Positions 27,978 through 41,262 of a DNA stretch of 64,000 nt are shown one piece after another. Each line of letters starts with the position of its first letter. The stretch's first letter is position 1. Source of the DNA: Allolobophora icterica (Eukaryota; Annelida; Clitellata; Crassiclitellata; Lumbricidae); contig OY744605.1 of assembly GCA_963556255.1 (NCBI GenBank), positions 36,348,396 to 36,412,395 of the forward strand, given 5' to 3'. A program made the translations under genes and the position numbers. The notes under the pieces are model-generated. The model did not search any database, was not told the DNA's origin, and saw nothing but the letters and a program-made list of their open reading frames with translations.

Positions 27978-30901
27978 ATTTCGTTAATTTCTATCGAAAC
28001 ACATTCAAATGCGACGACTTACAAATTTTTCTTGTTAATTAACCGTCGCTTGAATTTTAAGCCCGATTTCAAATTTCTTTTCGGACGTATCGATAGAGTT
28101 ACTCTGGTACTACAATGCAGCAAAAAATCTTTCACATCTATGCACAGAAATTCAAATGAGATCACATCCAATCTCATAGGGGTCATTAACGGTCATTTCG
28201 ACTTCTTTTAACGGACAGATTTGCAATTTTCTTTAGCATCAATCGATACAAGGGTCCCAGAAGTTCCATGCAACAGAATTTCGTTAATTTCTATCGAAAC
28301 ACATTCAAATGCGACGACTTCCAAATTTTTCTCGTTAATTAACCGTCGCTTGAATTTTAAGCCCGATTTCAAATATCTTTTCGGACGAATCGATAGAGTT
28401 ACTCTGGGACTACAATGCACCAAAAAATCTTTCACATCTATGCACACAAATTCAAATGAGACCACATCCAATCTCATAGGGGTTAGTAACGGTCATTTCG
28501 ACTTGTTTCAACGGACAGATTTGCCATTTTCTTTAGCACCAGTCGATAGAAGGGTCCTATACGTTCCATACAGCAGAATATCGTTCATTTCCATCGACAC
28601 AAATTCAAATGCGTCGACTTCCAGATTTTTTAGTTAATTAACCGTCGCTTGAATTTGAAGCGAGATTTGCAAATTTCTTTACGGACGAATCGATACAGTG
28701 GGTGTGGGACTACCGTACAGCAGAAAAATCCGTCACATCTATGCACACAAATTCAAATGAGACCACATCCAATCTCATAGGGGTCATTAACGGTCATTTC
28801 GACTTGTTTCAATTTTTCTTTAGCACCAATCGATGCAAGGGTTCTAGGAGTTCAATACAGCAGAAAATCGTTCATTTCTAACGACACAAATTCAAATGCG
28901 ACGACTTCCAAATTTTGCTCGTTAATTAACCGTCGCTTGAATTTTAAGCCCGATTTCAAATTTCTTTTCCGACGAATCGATAGAGTGGGTATGGGACTAC
29001 GGTACAGCAGAAAAATCCGTCACGTCTATGCACGAAATTCAAATGAGATCACATCCAATCTCATAGGGGTCATTAACGGTCATTTCGACTTGTTTCAACG
29101 TACAGATTTGCAATATTCTTTACCACCCATCTATAGAAGGGTCCCAGGAGTGCCATGCAGCAGAATTTCGTTCATTGCTATCGACACAAATTCAAATGCG
29201 ACGACTTCCAAATTTTTCTCGTTAATTAACCGTCGCTTGAATTTTAAGCCCGATTTGCAATTTCTTTTCGGACGAATCGATAGAGTGGGTATGGGACTAC
29301 TGTACTGCAGAAAAATTCGTCACATCTATACACACAAATTCAAATGAGATCACATCCAATCTCATAGGGGTCATTAACGGTTCTAGGAGTTCAATACAGC
29401 AGAAAATCGTTCATTTCTAACGACACAAATTCAAATGCGACGACTTCCAAATTTTGCTCGTAAATTAACCGTCGCTTGAATTTTAAGCCCGATTTCAAAT
29501 TTCTTTTCCGACGAATCGATAGAGTTGGTCTGGGACTACCGTACAGCAAAAGATCCGTCACATCTATGCACACAAATTCAAATGAGATCACATCCAATCT
29601 CATAGGGGTTAGTAACGGTCATTTCGACTTGTTTCAACGTACAGATTTGCAATATTCTTTACCACCAATCTATAGAAGGGTCCCAGGAGTGCCATGCAGC
29701 AGACTTTCGTTCATTGCTATCGACACAAATTCAAATGCGACGACTTCCAAATTTTTCTCGTTAATTAACCGTCGCTTGAATTTTAAGCCCGATTTGCAAT
29801 TTCTTTTCGGACGAATCGATAGAGTGGGTCTGGGACTACCGTACACCAGAAAAATCCGTCACATCTGTGCACACAAAATCAAATGAGATCACATCCAATC
29901 TCATAGGGGTCATTAACGGTCATTTCGACTTGTTTCAACGGACAGATTTGCAGTTTTCTTTAGCACCAATCGATACAAGGGTCCCAGCAGTTCCATGCAG
30001 CAGAATTTCGTTAATTTCTATCGAAACACATTCAAATGCGACGACTTACAAATTTTTCTCGTTAATTAACCGTCGCTTGAATTTTAAGCCAGATTTCAAA
30101 TTTCTTTTCGGACCAATCGATAGAGTGGGTCTGGGACTACCATACAGCAGAAAAATCTTTCACATTTATGCACACAAATTCAAATGAGACCACGTCCAAT
30201 CTCATAGGGGTCATTAACGGTCATTTGGACTTGTTTCAACGGACAGATTTGCAATTTTCTTTAGCACCAGTCGATACAAGGGTGCTATGAGTTCAATACA
30301 GCAGAAAATCGTTGATTTCTATAGAGACAAATTCAGATGCGACGACTTCCAAATTTTGCTCGTTAATTAACCGTCGCTTGAATTTTAAGCCCGATTTGCA
30401 ATTTCTTTACGGACGAATCGATACAGTGGGTGTGGGACTACCGTACAGCAGAAAAATCCGTCACTTCTATGCACAGAAATTCAAATGAGACCACATCCAA
30501 TCTCATAGGGGTCATTAACGGTCATTTCGACTTGTTTCAATTTTTCTTTAGCACCAATCGATGCTAGGGTTCTAGGAGTTCAATACAGCAGAAAATCGAT
30601 CATTTCTAACGACACAAATTCAAATGCGACGACTTCCAAATTTTGCTCGTTAATTAACCGTCGCTTGAATTTTAAGCCCGATTTCAAATTTCTTTTCCGA
30701 CGAATCGATAGAGTTGGTCTGGGACTACCGTACAGCAAAAAATCCGTCACATCTATGCACACAAATTCAAATGAGATCACATCCAATCTCATAGGGGTAA
30801 TTAACGGTCATTTCGACTTGTTTCAACGGATAGATTTGCAATTTTCTTTAGCATCAATCGATACAAGGGTCCCAGAAGTTCATGCAGCAGTATTTCGTTA
30901 A
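27978..30901. repeat. Satellite block B, copy 2
   Basis: This is the downstream partner of 5,956-8,877, near-identical and with the same rare variants. It is followed directly by a block A-like unit, without the extra 887-bp copy found upstream. Confidence 0.85.
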
Positions 30902-31164
30902 TTTCTATCGAAACACATTCAAATGCGACGACTCACAAATTTTTCTCGTTAATTAACCGTCGCTTGAATTTTAAGCCAGATTTCAAATTTCTTTTCGGAC
31001 GAATCGATAGAGTGGGTCTGGGACTACCATACAGCAAAAAATCTTTCACATTTATGCACACAAATTCAAATGAGACCACGTCCAATCTCATAGGGGTCAT
31101 TAACGGTCATTTGGACTTGTTTCAATTCTTCTTTAGCATCAATCGATGCTAGGGTTCTAGGAGT

Positions 31165-34100
31165 TCAATACAGCAGAAAATCGTTCATTTCTAACGACAC
31201 AAATTCAAATGCGACGACTTCCAAATTTTGCTCGTTAATTAACCGTCGCTTGAATTTTAAGCCCGATTTCAAATTTCTTTCCCGACGAATCGATAGAGTG
31301 GGTCTGGGACTACCGTACAGCAAAAAATCCGTCACATCTATGCACACAAATTCAAATGAGATCACATCCAATCTCATAGGGGTAATTAACGGCCATTTCG
31401 ACTTGTTTCAACGGACAGATTTGCAATTTTCTTTAGCATCAATCGATACAAGGGTCCCAGAAGTTCATGCAGCAGTATTTCGTTAATTTCTATCGAAACA
31501 CATTCAAATGCGACGACTTACAAATTTTTCTCGTTAATTAACCGTCGCTTGAATTAGGCCTATAAGCCCGATTTCAAATTTCTTTTCGGACGTATCGATA
31601 GAGTTACTCTGGGACTACAATGCAGCAAAAAATCTTTCACATCTAGGCTATGCACACAAATTCAAATGAGACCACATCCAATCTCATAGGGGTTAGTTAC
31701 GGTCATTTCGACTTGTTTCAACGGACAGATTTGCCATTTTCTTTAGCACCAGTCGATAGAAGGGTCCTATACGTTCCATACAGCAGAAAATCGTTCATTT
31801 CCATCGACACAAATTCAAATGCGTCGACTTCCAGATTTTTTAGTTAATTAACCGTCGCTTGAATTTGAAGCGAGATTTGCAATTTCTTTACGGACGAATC
31901 GATACAGTGGGTGTGGGACTACCGTACAGCAGAAAAATCCGTCACATCTATGCACACAAATTCAAATGAGACCACATCCAATCTCATAGGGGTCATTAAC
32001 GCTCATTTCGACTTGTTTCAATTTTTCTTTAGCACCAATCGATGCTAGGGTTCTAGGAGTTCAATACAGCAGAAAATCGTTCATTTCTAACGACACAAAT
32101 TCAAATGCGACGACTCACAAATTTTTCTCGTTAATTAACCGTCGCTTGAATTTTAAGCCAGATTTCAAATTTCTTTTCGGACGAATCGATAGAGTGGGTC
32201 TGGGACTACCATACAGCAAAAAATCTTTCACATTTATGCACACAAATTCAAATGAGACCACGTCCAATCTCATAGGGGTCATTAACGGTCATTTGGACTT
32301 GTTTCAATTCTTCTTTAGCATCAATCGATGCTAGGGTTCTAGGAGTTCAATACAGCAGAAAATCGTTCATTTCTAACGACACAAATTCAAATGCGACGAC
32401 TTCCAAATTTTGCTCGTTAATTAACCGTCGCTTGAATTTTAAGCCCGATTTCAAATTTCTTTCCCGACGAATCGATAGAGTGGGTCTGGGACTACCGTAC
32501 AGCAAAAAATCCGTCACATCTATGCACACAAATTCAAATGAGATCACATCCAATCTCATAGGGGTAATTAACGGCCATTTCGACTTGTTTCAACGGACAG
32601 ATTTGCAATTTTCTTTAGCATCAATCGATACAAGGGTCCCAGAAGTTCATGCAGCAGTATTTCGTTAATTTCTATCGAAACACATTCAAATGCGACGACT
32701 TACAAATTTTTCTCGTTAATTAACCGTCGCTTGAATTAGGCCTATAAGCCCGATTTCAAATTTCTTTTCGGACGTATCGATAGAGTTACTCTGGGACTAC
32801 AATGCAGCAAAAAATCTTTCACATCTAGGCTATGCACACAAATTCAAATGAGACCACATCCAATCTCATAGGGGTTAGTTACGGTCATTTCGACTTGTTT
32901 CAACGGACAGATTTGCCATTTTCTTTAGCACCAGTCGATAGAAGGGTCCTATACGTTCCATACAGCAGAAAATCGTTCATTTCCATCGACACAAATTCAA
33001 ATGCGTCGACTTCCAGATTTTTTAGTTAATTAACCGTCGCTTGAATTTGAAGCGAGATTTGCAATTTCTTTACGGACGAATCGATACAGTGGGTGTGGGA
33101 CTACCGTACAGCAGAAAAATCCGTCACATCTATGCACACAAATTCAAATGAGACCACATCCAATCTCATAGGGGTCATTAACGCTCATTTCGACTTGTTT
33201 CAATTTTTCTTTAGCATCAATCGATACAAGGGTCCCAGAAGTTCATGCAGCAGTATTTCGTTAATTTCTATCGAAACACATTCAAATGCGACGACTCACA
33301 AATTTTTCTCGTTAATTAACCGTCGCTTGAATTTTAAGCCAGATTTCAAATTTCTTTTCGGACGAATCGATAGAGTGGGTCTGGGACTACCATACAGCAA
33401 AAAATCTTTCACATTTATGCACACAAATTCAAATGAGACCACGTCCAATCTCATAGGGGTCATTAACGGTCATTTGGACTTGTTTCAATTCTTCTTTAGC
33501 ATCAATCGATGCTAGGGTTCTAGGAGTTCAATACAGCAGAAAATCGTTCATTTCTAACGACACAAATTCAAATGCGACGACTTCCAAATTTTGCTCGTTA
33601 ATTAACCGTCGCTTGAATTTTAAGCCCGATTTCAAATTTCTTTCCCGACGAATCGATAGAGTGGGTCTGGGACTACCGTACAGCAAAAAATCCGTCACAT
33701 CTATGCACACAAATTCAAATGAGATCACATCCAATCTCATAGGGGTAATTAACGGCCATTTCGACTTGTTTCAACGGACAGATTTGCAATTTTCTTTAGC
33801 ATCAATCGATACAAGGGTCCCAGAAGTTCATGCAGCAGTATTTCGTTAATTTCTATCGAAACACATTCAAATGCGACGACTTACAAATTTTTCTCGTTAA
33901 TTAACCGTCGCTTGAATTAGGCCTATAAGCCCGATTTCAAATTTCTTTTCGGACGTATCGATAGAGTTACTCTGGGACTACAATGCAGCAAAAAATCTTT
34001 CACATCTAGGCTATGCACACAAATTCAAATGAGACCACATCCAATCTCATAGGGGTTAGTTACGGTCATTTCGACTTGTTTCAACGGACAGATTTGCCAT

Positions 34101-34424
34101 TTTCTTTAGCACCAGTCGATAGAAGGGTCCTATACGTTCCATACAGCAGAAAATCGTTCATTTCCATCGACACAAATTCAAATGCGTCGACTTCCAGATT
34201 TTTTAGTTAATTAACCGTCGCTTGAATTTGAAGCGAGATTTGCAATTTCTTTACGGACGAATCGATACAGTGGGTGTGGGACTACCGTACAGCAGAAAAA
34301 TCCGTCACATCTATGCACACAAATTCAAATGAGACCACATCCAATCTCATAGGGGTCATTAACGCTCATTTCGACTTGTTTCAATTTTTCTTTAGCACCA
34401 ATCGATGCTAGGGTTCTAGGAGTT
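31165..34424. repeat. ~1,181-bp higher-order satellite unit in tandem copies
   Basis: The same point in the unit (start of the GTTCAATACAGCAGAAAATC segment) lies at 31,165, 32,347 and 33,528, with spacings of 1,182 and 1,181 bp. Each unit contains one GAATTAGGCCTATAAG variant (31,555, 32,737, 33,918) and one CATCTAGGCTATGC variant. Only one corresponding unit occurs in the paralogous region near 10,000-10,900. Confidence 0.85.
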
Positions 34425-37400
34425 CAATACAGCAGAAAATCGTTCATTTCTAACGACACAAATTCAAATGCGACGACTTCCAAATTTTGCTCGTTAATTA
34501 ACCGTCGCTTGAATTTTAAGCCCGATTTCAAATTTCTTTTCCGACGAATCGATAGAGTGGGTCTGGGACTACCGTACAGCAAAAAACCCGTCACATCTAT
34601 GCACACAAATTCAAATGAGATCACATCCAATCTCATAGGGGTAATTAACGGTCATTTCGACTTGTTTCAACGGACAGATTTGCAATTTTCTTTAGCATCA
34701 ATCGATACAAGGGTCCCAGAAGTTCCATGCAGCAGTATTTCGTTAATTTCTATCGAAACACATTCAAATGCGACGACTTACAAATTTTTCTCGTTAATTA
34801 ACCGTCGCTTGAATTTTAAGCCAGATTTCAAATTTCTTTTCGGACGAATCGATACAGTGGGTCTGGGACTACCATACAGCAGAAAAATCTTTCACATTTA
34901 TGCACACAAATTCAAATGAGACCCCGTCCAATCTCATAGGGGTCATTAACGGTCATTTGGACTTGTTTCAACGGACAGATTTGCAATTTTCTTTAGCACC
35001 AGTCGATACAAGGGTGCTATGAGTTCAATACAGCAGAAAATCGTTGATTTCTACAGAGACAAATTCAGATGCGACGACTTCCAAATTTTGCTCGTTAATT
35101 AACCGTCGCTTGAATTTTAAGCCCGATTTCAAATCTCTTTTCCGACAAATCGATAGAGTGGGTATGGGACTATGGTACAGCAGAAAAATCCGTCACGTCT
35201 ATGCACGAAATTCAAATGAGATCACATCCAATCTCATAGGGGTCATTATAAGGGTCATTTCGACTTGTTTCAACGTACAGATTTGCAATATTCTTTACCA
35301 CCAATCTATAGAAGGGTCCCAGGAGTGCCATGCAGCAGAATTTCGTTCATTGCTATCGACACAAATTCAAATACGACGACTTCAAAATTTTTCTCGTTAA
35401 TTAACCGTCGCTTGAATTTTAAGCCCGATTTGCAATTTCCTTACGGACGAATCGATACAGTGGGTGTGGGACTACCGTACAGCAGAAAAATCCGTCACAT
35501 CTATGCACACAAATTCAAATGAGACCACATCCAATCTCATAGGGGTCATTAACGGCCATTTCGACTTGTTTCAATTTTTCTTTAGCAACAATCGATGCTA
35601 GGGTTCTAGTTCAATACAGCAGAAAATCGTTCATTTCTAACGACACAAATTCAAATGCGACGACTTCCAAATTTTGCTCGTTAATTAACCGTCGCTTGAA
35701 TTTTAAGCCCGATTTCAAATTTCTTTTCCGACGAATCGATAGAGTTGGTCTGGGACTACCGTACAGCAAAAAATCCGTCACATCTATGCACACAAATTCA
35801 AATGAGATCACATCCAATCTCATAGGGGTAATTAACGGTCATTTCGACTTGTTTCAACGGACAGATTTGCAATTTTCTTTAGCATCAATCGATACAAGGG
35901 TCCCAGAAGTTCATGCAGCAGTATTTCGTTAATTTCTATCGAAACACATTCAAATGCGACGACTTACAAATTTTTCTCGTTAATTAACCGTCGCTTGAAT
36001 TTTAAGCCAGATTTCAAATTTCTTTTCGGACGAATCGATAGAGTGGGTCTCGGACTACCATACAGCAGAAAAATCTTTCACATTTATGCACACAAATTCA
36101 AATGAGACCACGTCCAATCTCATAGGGGTCATTAACGGTCATTTGGACTTGTTTCAACGGACAGATTTGCAATTTTTCTTTAGCACCAATCGATGCTACG
36201 GTTCTAGGAGTTCAGTACAGCAGAAAATCGTTCATTTCTAACGACACAAATTCAGATGCGACGACTTCCAAATTTTGCTCGTTAATTAACCGTCGCTTGA
36301 ATTTTAAGCCCGATTTCAAATCTCTTTTCCGACAAATCGATAGAGTGGGTATGGGACTATGGTACAGCAGAAAAATCCGTCACGTCTATGCACGAAATTC
36401 AAATGAGATCACATCCAATCTCATAGGGGTCATTATAAGGGTCATTTCGACTTGTTTCAACGTACAGATTTGCAATATTCTTTACCACCAATCTATAGAA
36501 GGGTCCCAGGAGTGCCATGCAGCAGAATTTCGTTCATTGCTATCGACACAAATTCAAATACGACGACTTCAAAATTTTTCTCGTTAATTAACCGTCGCTT
36601 GAATTTTAAGCCCGATTTGCAATTTCCTTACGGACGAATCGATACAGTGGGTGTGGGACTACCGTACAGCAGAAAAATCCGTCACATCTATGCACAGAAA
36701 TTCAAATGAGACCACATCCAATCTCATAGGGGTCATTAACGGCCATTTCGACTTGTTTCAATTTTTCTTTAGCAACAATCGATGCTAGGGTTCTAGTTCA
36801 ACACAGCAGAAAATCGTTCATTTCTAACGACACAAATTCAAATGCGACGACTTCCAAATTTTGCTCGTTAATTAACCGTCGCTTGAATTTTAAGCCCGAT
36901 TTCAAATTTCTTTTCCGACGAATCGATAGAGTGGGTCTGGGACTACCGTACAGCAAAAAATCCGTCACATCTATGCACACAAATTCAAATGAGATCACAT
37001 CCAATCTCATAGGGGTAATTAACGGTCATTTCGACTTGTTTCAACGGACAGATTTGCAATTTTCTTTAGCATCAATCGATACAAGGGTCCCAGAAGTTCA
37101 TGCAGCAGTATTTCGTTAATTTCTATCGAAACACATTCAAATGCGACGACTTACAAATTTTTCTCGTTAATTAACCGTCGCTTGAATTTTAAGCCAGATT
37201 TCAAATTTCTTTTCGGACGAATCGATAGAGTGGGTCTCGGACTACCATACAGCAGAAAAATCTTTCACATTTATGCACACAAATTCAAATGAGACCACGT
37301 CCAATCTCATAGGGGTCATTAACGGTCATTTGGACTTATTTCAACGGACAGATTTGCAATTTTCTTTAGCACCAGTCGATACAAGGGTGCTATGAGTTCA

Positions 37401-40400
37401 ATACAGCAGAAAATCGTTGATTTCTATAGAGACAAATTCAGATGCGACGACTTCCAAATTTTGCTCGTTAATTAACCGTCGCTTGAATTTTAAGCCCGAT
37501 TTCAAATCTCTTTTCCGACAAATCGATAGAGTATGTATGGGACTATGGTACAGCAGAAAAATCCGTCACGTCTATGCACGAAATTCAAATGAGATCACAT
37601 CCAATCTCATATGGGTCATTAACGGTCATTTCGACTTGTTTCAACGTACAGATTTGCAATATTCTTTACCACCAATCTATAGAAGGGTCCCAGGAGTGCC
37701 ATGCAGCAGAATTTCGTTCATTGCTATCGACACAAATTCAAATGTGACGACTTCAAAATTTTTCTCGTTAATTAACCGTCGCTTGAATTTTAAGCCCGAT
37801 TTGCAATTTCTTTTCGGACGAATCGATAGAGTGGGTATGGGACTACTGTACTGCAGAAAAATCCGTCACATCTATACACACAAATTCAAATGAGATCACA
37901 TCCAATCTCATAGGGGTCATTAACGGTCATTTCGACTTGTTTGAACGGACAGAATTGCAATTTTTTTAGCACCAATTGATAGACATAAATTCAAATGAGA
38001 TCACATCGAATCTCATAGGGGTCATTAACGGTCATTTCGACTTGTTTCAACGGACACAATTGCAATTTTCTTTAGCACCAGTTCATAGAAGGGTCCTATA
38101 TGAGTTCCATACAGCAGAAATTCGTTCATTTCTATGGATACAAATTCAAATGCGACGACTTCCCAATTTTTCTCGTTTGTTAACCGTCGCTTGAATTTTT
38201 AGCCAGATTTCCAATTTCTTTTCGGACGAATCGATAGAGTTACTCTGGGACTACCATAGAGCAAAAAATCTTTCACGTCTATGCACACAAATTCAAATGA
38301 GATCACATCCAATCTCATAGGGGTTAGTAACGGTCATCTCGACTTGTTTCAACGGACAGATTTGCAATTTTCTTTAGCACCAATCGATTCAAGGCTCCCA
38401 GGAGTTCAATGCAGCAGAAAATCGTCCATTTCTATCGACACAAATTCAAATGCGACGACTTCCAGATTTTTTAGTTGATTAACCGTCGTTTCAATTTTAA
38501 GCCAGATTTCCAATTTCTTTACGGACGAATCGATTGAGTGGGTATCGGACTACCGTACAGCAGAAAAATCCGTCACATCTATACACACAAATTCAAATGA
38601 GATCACATCCAATCTCATAGGGATTAGTAACGGTCATTTCGACTTGTTTCAACGGACAGATTTGCAATTTTCTGTAGCACCAGTCGATAGAAGGGTCCTA
38701 TAAGTTCCATACAGCAGAAAATCGTTCATTTATATAGACACAAATTCAAATGCGACGACTTCCAGATTTTTAGTTAATTAACCGTCGCTTGAATTTTAAG
38801 CCCGATTTCAAATTTCTTTTCCGACGAATCGATAGAGTTGGTCTGGGACTACCGTACAGCAAAAAATCCGTCACATCTATGCACACAAATTCAAATGAGA
38901 TCACATCCAATCTCATAGGGGTAATTAACGGTCATTTCGACTTGTTTCAACGGACAGATTTGCAATTTTCTTTAGCATCAATCGATACAAGGGTCCCAGA
39001 AGTTCCATGCAGCAGTATTTCGTTAATTTCTATCGAAACACATTCAAATGCGACGACTTACAAATTTTTCTCGTTAATTAACCGTCGCTTGAATTTTAAG
39101 CCAGATTTCAAATTTCTTTTCGGACGAATCGATAGAGTGGGTCTGGGAGACTGGGACTACCATACAGCAGAAAAATCTTTCACATTTATGCACACAAATT
39201 CAAATGAGACCACGTCCGATCTCATAGGGGTCATTAACGGTCATTTGGACTTGTTTCAACGGACAGATTTGCAATTTTCTTTAGCACCAGTCGATACAAG
39301 GGTGCTATGAGTTCAATACAGCAGAAAATCGTTGATTTCTATAGAGACAAATTCAGATGCGACGACTTCCAAATTTTGCTCGTTAATTAACCGTCGCTTG
39401 AATTTTAAGCCCGATTTCAAATCTCTTTTCCGACAAATCGATAGAGTGGGTATGGGACTATGGTACAGCAGAAAAATCCGTCACGTCTATGCACGAAATT
39501 CAAATGAGATCACATCCAATCTCATAGGGGTCATTAACGGTCATTTCGACTTGTTTCAACGTACAGATTTGCAATATTCTTTACCACCAATCTATAGAAG
39601 GGTCCCAGGAGTGCCATGCAGCAGAATTTCGTTCATTGCTATCGACACAAATTCAAATGCGACGACTTCAAAATTTTTCTCGTTAATTAACCGTCGCTTG
39701 AATTTTAAGCCCGATTTGCAATTTCTTTTCGGACGAATCGATAGAGTGGGTATGGGACTACTGTACTGCAGAAAAATCCGTCACATCTATACACACAAAT
39801 TCAAATGAGATCACATCCAATCTCATAGGGGTCATTAACGGTCATTTCGACTTGTTTGAACGGACAGAATTGCAATTTTTTTAGCACCAATTGATAGACA
39901 TAAATTCAAATGAGATCACATCGAATCTCATAGGGGTCATTAACGGTCATTTCGACTTGTTTCAACGGACAGAATTGCAATTTTCTTTAGCACCAGTTCA
40001 TAGAAGGGTCCTATATGAGTTCCATACAGCAGAAATTCGTTCATTTCTATGGATACAAATTCAAATGCGACTACTTCCCAATTTTTCTCGTTTGTTAACC
40101 GTCGCTTGAATTTTTAGCCAGATTTCCAATTTCTTTTCGGACGAATCGATAGAGTTACTCTGGGACTACCATACAGCAAAAAATCTTTCACATCTATGCC
40201 CACAAATTCAAATGAGATCACATCCAATCTCATAGTAGTTAGTAACGGTCATCTCGACTTGTTTCAACGGACAGATTTGCAATTTTCTTTAGCACCAATC
40301 GATTCAAGGCTCCCAGGAGTTCAATGCAGCAGAAAATCGTCCATTTCTATCGACACAAATTGAAATGCGACGACTTCCAGATTTTTTAGTTGATTAACCG

Positions 40401-40647
40401 TCGTTTCAATTTTAAGCCAGATTTCCAATTTCTTTACGGACGAATCGATTGAGTGGGTATGGGACTACCGTACAGCAGAAAAATCCGTCACATCTATACA
40501 CACAAATTCAAATGAGATCACATCCAATCTCATAGGGATTAGTAACGGTCATTTCGACTTGTTTCAACGGACAGATTTGCAATTTTCTTTAGCACCAGTC
40601 GATAGAAGGGTCCTATAAGTTCCATACAGCAGAAAATCGTTCATTTA

Positions 40648-40655
40648 TAGGCCTA
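40648..40655. other. Single-copy TAGGCCTA insertion in the satellite
   Basis: The sibling copies at about 16,544, 17,444, 19,956 and 38,730 read CATTTATATAGACAC. This copy reads CATTTATAGGCCTATAGAC, an exact addition of GGCCTA after a TA. The cleanest of the four insertion types. Confidence 0.9.
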
Positions 40656-40799
40656 TAGACACAAATTCAAATGCGACGACTTCCAGATTTTTAGTTAATT
40701 AACCGTCGCTTGAATTTTAAGCCAGATTTGCAATTTCTTTACGGACGAATCGATAGAGTGGGTCTGGGACTACCGTACAGCAGAGAAATCCGTCACATC

Positions 40800-41262
40800 T
40801 ATGCACACAAATTCAAATGAGACCACATCCAATCTCATAGGGGTCATTAACGGTCATTTCGACTTGTTTCAACGGACAGATTTGCAATTTTTCTTTAGCA
40901 CCAATCGATGCAAGGGTCCCAGGAATTCAATACAGCAGAAAATCGTTTATTTCTATCGACACAAATTCAAATGCGACGACTTCCAAATTTTGCTCGTTAT
41001 TTAACCGTCGCTTGAATTTTAAGCCCGGTTTCGAATTTCTTTTTGGGACGAATCGATAGAGTGGGTCTGGGACTACCGTACAGCAGAAAAATCCGTCACA
41101 TCTATGCACACAAATTCAAATGAGATCACATCCAATCTCATAGGGGTCATTAACGGTCATTTCGACTTGTTTCAACGGACAGATTTGCAATTTTCTGTAA
41201 CACCAATCGATACAAGGGTCCCAGGAGTTCCATGCAGCAGTATTTCGTTCATTTCTATCGAT
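40800..41262. repeat. Right edge of the satellite array
   Basis: The last one and a half dimers carry private changes not common elsewhere: CTCGTTATTTAACC, AAGCCCGGTTTCGAATTTC, TTTTTGGGACGAATC and TTCTGTAACACCAATC. The array then stops within the second half of a dimer after CATTTCTATCGA and gives way to unrelated sequence. More divergence at an array edge fits less frequent homogenisation there. Confidence 0.75.

Larger units (their letters stand above)
1..41262. repeat. Giant satellite array, ~150-bp monomer arranged as ~300-bp dimers
   Basis: The same sequence recurs without interruption. One dimer carries ACACAAATTCAAATGCGACG in one half and ACACAAATTCAAATGAGATC about 145-155 bp later in the other. 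The halves are visibly homologous: TTAATTAACCGTCGCTTGAA pairs with TAATTAACGGTCATTTCGA, and GAATCGATAGAGTGGGTCTG with CAATCGATACAAGGGTCCC. Dimer spacing is about 300 bp (for example the same block at 6901 and 7201), which gives roughly 137 dimers. The array is cut by the left edge and ends in unique DNA after CATTTCTATCGA. Copies differ by scattered substitutions and small indels. No transposon interrupts the array as far as I can see. Centromeric, pericentromeric or other heterochromatic location is inference only. Confidence 0.97.

Noticed and set aside
1..41262. Dozens of ORFs of 60-212 codons on both strands as a repetitive protein family
   Set aside because: They occur on both strands of the same DNA, start at arbitrary Met codons, are broken by 14-15-bp and 5-bp indels, and track a repeat whose length is near a multiple of three. 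Satellite DNA explains them.
1..41262. CENP-B-box-like motif (GTCCGTTGAAACAAGTC on the minus strand)
   Set aside because: It shares CGTTG and AAAC with the box but lacks the required TTCG start and CGGG end, so it does not meet the core consensus.
1..41262. CRISPR array
   Set aside because: There are no short constant repeats with unique spacers. Repeat and intervening DNA are all the same satellite and the context is animal.
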